From Tychonema sp. LEGE 07203 (GTDB taxonomy: Bacteria; Cyanobacteriota; Cyanobacteriia; Cyanobacteriales; Microcoleaceae), in contig NZ_JADEXD010000063.1 of NCBI RefSeq assembly GCF_015207285.1, positions 1 through 33,488 of the forward strand: 33,488 nt of DNA, read 5' to 3'. Shown in pieces: positions 32,268 through 33,488 of the stretch. The translations under genes and the position numbers were made by a program. Under the pieces are notes generated by a model that searched no databases, was not told the origin of the DNA, and saw only the letters and a list, made by a program, of their open reading frames with translations. Within the stretch, counting starts at the first letter, position 1; every line of letters begins with the position of its first letter.

Positions 32268-32614
32268 AGTTTTTCTCCTCCACTTCGCATTGAGGCAAGT
32301 ATTGTTAGAAGTCTGTCGAGGTCTTCTGGTTTCAACTTTTGAAGTTCTCTGGCTGCAAGCTGAAGTTTGTTATCGCGGACATCTACTTTTTCTGCTCCAT
32401 CACCTATTAGCCAGGACAAACTCACGTCAAAAATCTCAGCAAGTTTTGCCATCTCTTCAGCAGAAACGCTTCTATTGCCAGCTTCTATCTCTGAAACGGA
32501 GGGCCGATGAAGACTCAACATCTTGGCTACCTGAGCCTGCGAGAGACCGGCCATTTTACGAGCTTCACGAATACGGTTCGCGATAATTGCTTTTTTTTTA
32601 TCTGTCTGACTCAT
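32264..32614 (-). CDS. XRE-family transcriptional repressor
   Basis: The 116-residue protein has an N-terminal HTH (about 12-67): IREARKMAGLSQAQVAKML, then LHRPSVSEIEAGNRSVS (recognition helix) and LAEIFDVSLSWLIG. The rest, from KVDVRD to EKL, is a short helical dimerisation tail without a peptidase fold. It pairs with the ImmA-type protease gene that overlaps its stop codon. It probably binds the palindrome at 32928-32944 upstream of the operon and represses it. It starts three bases after the previous gene's stop codon, so it is in the same transcript it controls. Confidence 0.9.
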   Translation of the reverse strand: MSQTDKKKAIIANRIREARKMAGLSQAQVAKMLSLHRPSVSEIEAGNRSVSAEEMAKLAEIFDVSLSWLIGDGAEKVDVRDNKLQLAARELQKLKPEDLDRLLTILASMRSGGEKL

Positions 32615-32616
32615 AT

Positions 32617-32904
32617 CTAAGTCTCTCCTTTATTGACGCTCTCGCAGACTATAGCTGCTGATTCGCTGATGGTAAGTCGTCGCTTCCCATCCTTCGAGAG
32701 AAAAATGTTTTTGTTGTTGGGGATATTCACGTTAAGTGCGCTAGCAAGCATACCGATTGCGACAGGCCAAATCTTGCTGTCAAATCCCTCAAGGTCATTA
32801 ACAGGACAGGTGGTTCTCATGATTCCGCTTCCGTCATATCCGCTGTCGCTTTGGATCTCCTGAAGCACCTCTACGAGCTTTACCTCCACATCTTTTGGGT
32901 TCAT
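32617..32904 (-). CDS. Hypothetical protein, 95 residues, first gene of the operon
   Basis: I do not recognise this family. The 95-residue protein is mainly alpha/beta with MNPKDVEVKLVEVLQEIQSD at the start, a mid-region with Cys and Trp (MRTTCPVND, SKIWPVAIGML) and ISESAAIVCES at the end. No signal peptide or metal motif is visible. The ATG at 32904 has AAGG nine bases upstream and lies about 24 bases past the operator palindrome. Only two bases separate its stop codon from the XRE start. It could be an accessory of the repressor or of the modification enzymes; nothing in it decides. Confidence 0.7.
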   Translation of the reverse strand: MNPKDVEVKLVEVLQEIQSDSGYDGSGIMRTTCPVNDLEGFDSKIWPVAIGMLASALNVNIPNNKNIFLSKDGKRRLTISESAAIVCESVNKGET

Positions 32905-32927
32905 GGCGCAACCTTTTTCTTACCTTA

Positions 32928-32965
32928 TGTAAGATATTCTTACACGATTGCTTATGGAATGTCAA
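32928..32965 (-). promoter_or_regulatory. sigma70-type promoter with operator palindrome for the six-gene operon
   Basis: On the minus strand TTGACA (-35, 32960-32965) is followed after 17-18 bases by TAAGAAT (-10-like, 32936-32942). The palindrome TGTAAGATATTCTTACA (plus strand 32928-32944, perfect 7-base arms around 3 bases) overlaps the -10. A related half-site with the sequence CTTACC lies at 32919-32924. This is the layout of a repressor operator, presumably for the XRE protein encoded second in the operon. Confidence 0.72.
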
Positions 32966-33051
32966 GCGGGGGTAGTCTTAATATTTTTAGATGATGGCGA
33001 ATTTTTAAGAAGATGCGTTTACGCCCTCTCCGGTACGCACCTTACCAATAA

Positions 33052-33488
33052 TTAAGTGGAGATTTGCGCGCCTTGAGTATCGAGTTCGATCGCCCTTACA
33101 TCAGCTTTTACCCCAAATTCCATCCAAGCAGCCGCCATTTCCCTCACAACCACACCAGCATTAGTAACATCCGTTAAAGCCAAAAGCGTCGGCCCCGCAC
33201 CGCTAATTACCATCCCGCAAGCGCCGGCATTGATTGCAGCTTTTTGTACCGCTTCATATCCCCGAATCAGCGATCGCCGGTAAGGTTGGTGAATCTTGTC
33301 TTGGAGGGCGCAGCGCAGCCAATCTCGATCGCCCGCAGCCAAAGCCCGCACCAGCAAACCGAGGTGTGCGGCATTGAAAATTGCGTCAGCCCTGCTGTAA
33401 TTTGTTGGCAAAACTTGTCGCGCTTCGGCTGTGGAAAGTTCAAAATCGGGGATGGCGACGACGGGCACAATATCAGGATGCCACGGAA
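33052..33488 (-). CDS. thrB: Homoserine kinase, C-terminal part (cut by window edge)
   Basis: The frame is open to the window edge, so the N-terminus lies outside; a GTG at 33468 is not the real start because the reading continues upstream as PWHPDIVPVVAIPDFELS, which belongs to the protein. It is a GHMP-family kinase that phosphorylates homoserine in threonine synthesis. Visible features are FELSTAEARQVLP, AHLGLLVRALAAGD and the GHMP third motif CGMVISGAGPTLLAL. The N-terminal ATP loop is not in the window. It ends 148 bases from the start of the modification operon and is on the same strand, upstream of that operon's promoter. Confidence 0.88.
   Translation of the reverse strand, partial: PWHPDIVPVVAIPDFELSTAEARQVLPTNYSRADAIFNAAHLGLLVRALAAGDRDWLRCALQDKIHQPYRRSLIRGYEAVQKAAINAGACGMVISGAGPTLLALTDVTNAGVVVREMAAAWMEFGVKADVRAIELDTQGAQIST

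Noticed and set aside
31368-32614. XRE and ImmA-type genes as a classical toxin-antitoxin pair
   Set aside because: The metallopeptidase has an intact HExxH and an ImmA-type motif, and XRE/ImmA pairs usually act as a derepression switch; the following enzyme genes fit a regulated operon better.

Overview
The window is cyanobacterial, most likely from a filamentous non-heterocystous lineage such as Microcoleus or Oscillatoria. The evidence is dense HIP1 octamers (GCGATCGC) and their GATCG derivatives, heptamer tandem repeats, palindromic AGAAACC/GGTTTCT repeats, three COP23-type proteins, a CBS-CP12 fusion, Uma2 and DUF4058 proteins and an ABC1 kinase. The genus is inference; no RNA gene was found.

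Layout. (1) 0.3-1.4 kb: a GDP-mannose synthesis gene (manC-like), followed by a small element with terminal inverted repeats. (2) 1.8-6.8 kb, minus strand: two trypsin-like exported proteases interleaved with three secreted COP23-family proteins; one protease is fused to TPRs and a pilin-like C-terminal domain. (3) 7.2-15.3 kb, minus strand: a membrane-associated module of a periplasmic-binding protein on a membrane anchor, a von Willebrand A protein, a large FtsZ/tubulin-like GTPase with a zinc ribbon, and a Ser/Thr kinase with a transmembrane segment. (4) 15.5-22.6 kb: a decayed manC fragment, Uma2 nuclease, ABC1/UbiB kinase, UV-damage endonuclease next to an SRAP protein, a VOC protein, a CBS-CP12 fusion, a small XRE regulator and an unknown protein. 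(5) 22.7-25.4 kb: UDP-glucose dehydrogenase and UDP-glucuronate decarboxylase, a UDP-xylose route that with manC suggests surface polysaccharide synthesis. (6) 25.7-26.2 kb: a frameshifted IS4-type transposase remnant. (7) 26.3-28.5 kb: DUF4058, DUF1643 and acpS. (8) 28.5-32.9 kb: a compact six-gene minus-strand operon. (9) Window end: the C-terminal part of homoserine kinase, cut by the window edge.

The best candidate for an undescribed system is the operon at 28.5-32.9 kb. In transcription order it encodes a 95-residue unknown protein, an XRE repressor, an ImmA/IrrE-type metallopeptidase, a divergent thymidylate-synthase-like enzyme, a protein resembling the helical domain of predicted 5-hydroxymethyl-dU DNA kinases, and a MazG-like pyrophosphohydrolase with a C-terminal extension. 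Genes overlap or are separated by at most 37 bases, and the first gene is preceded by a sigma70-type promoter whose -10 is covered by a palindrome. I infer an inducible pyrimidine-nucleotide or DNA-base modification module, possibly for defence or carried by a mobile element, between the housekeeping genes acpS and thrB. Family assignments come from reading motifs, not from a database search.
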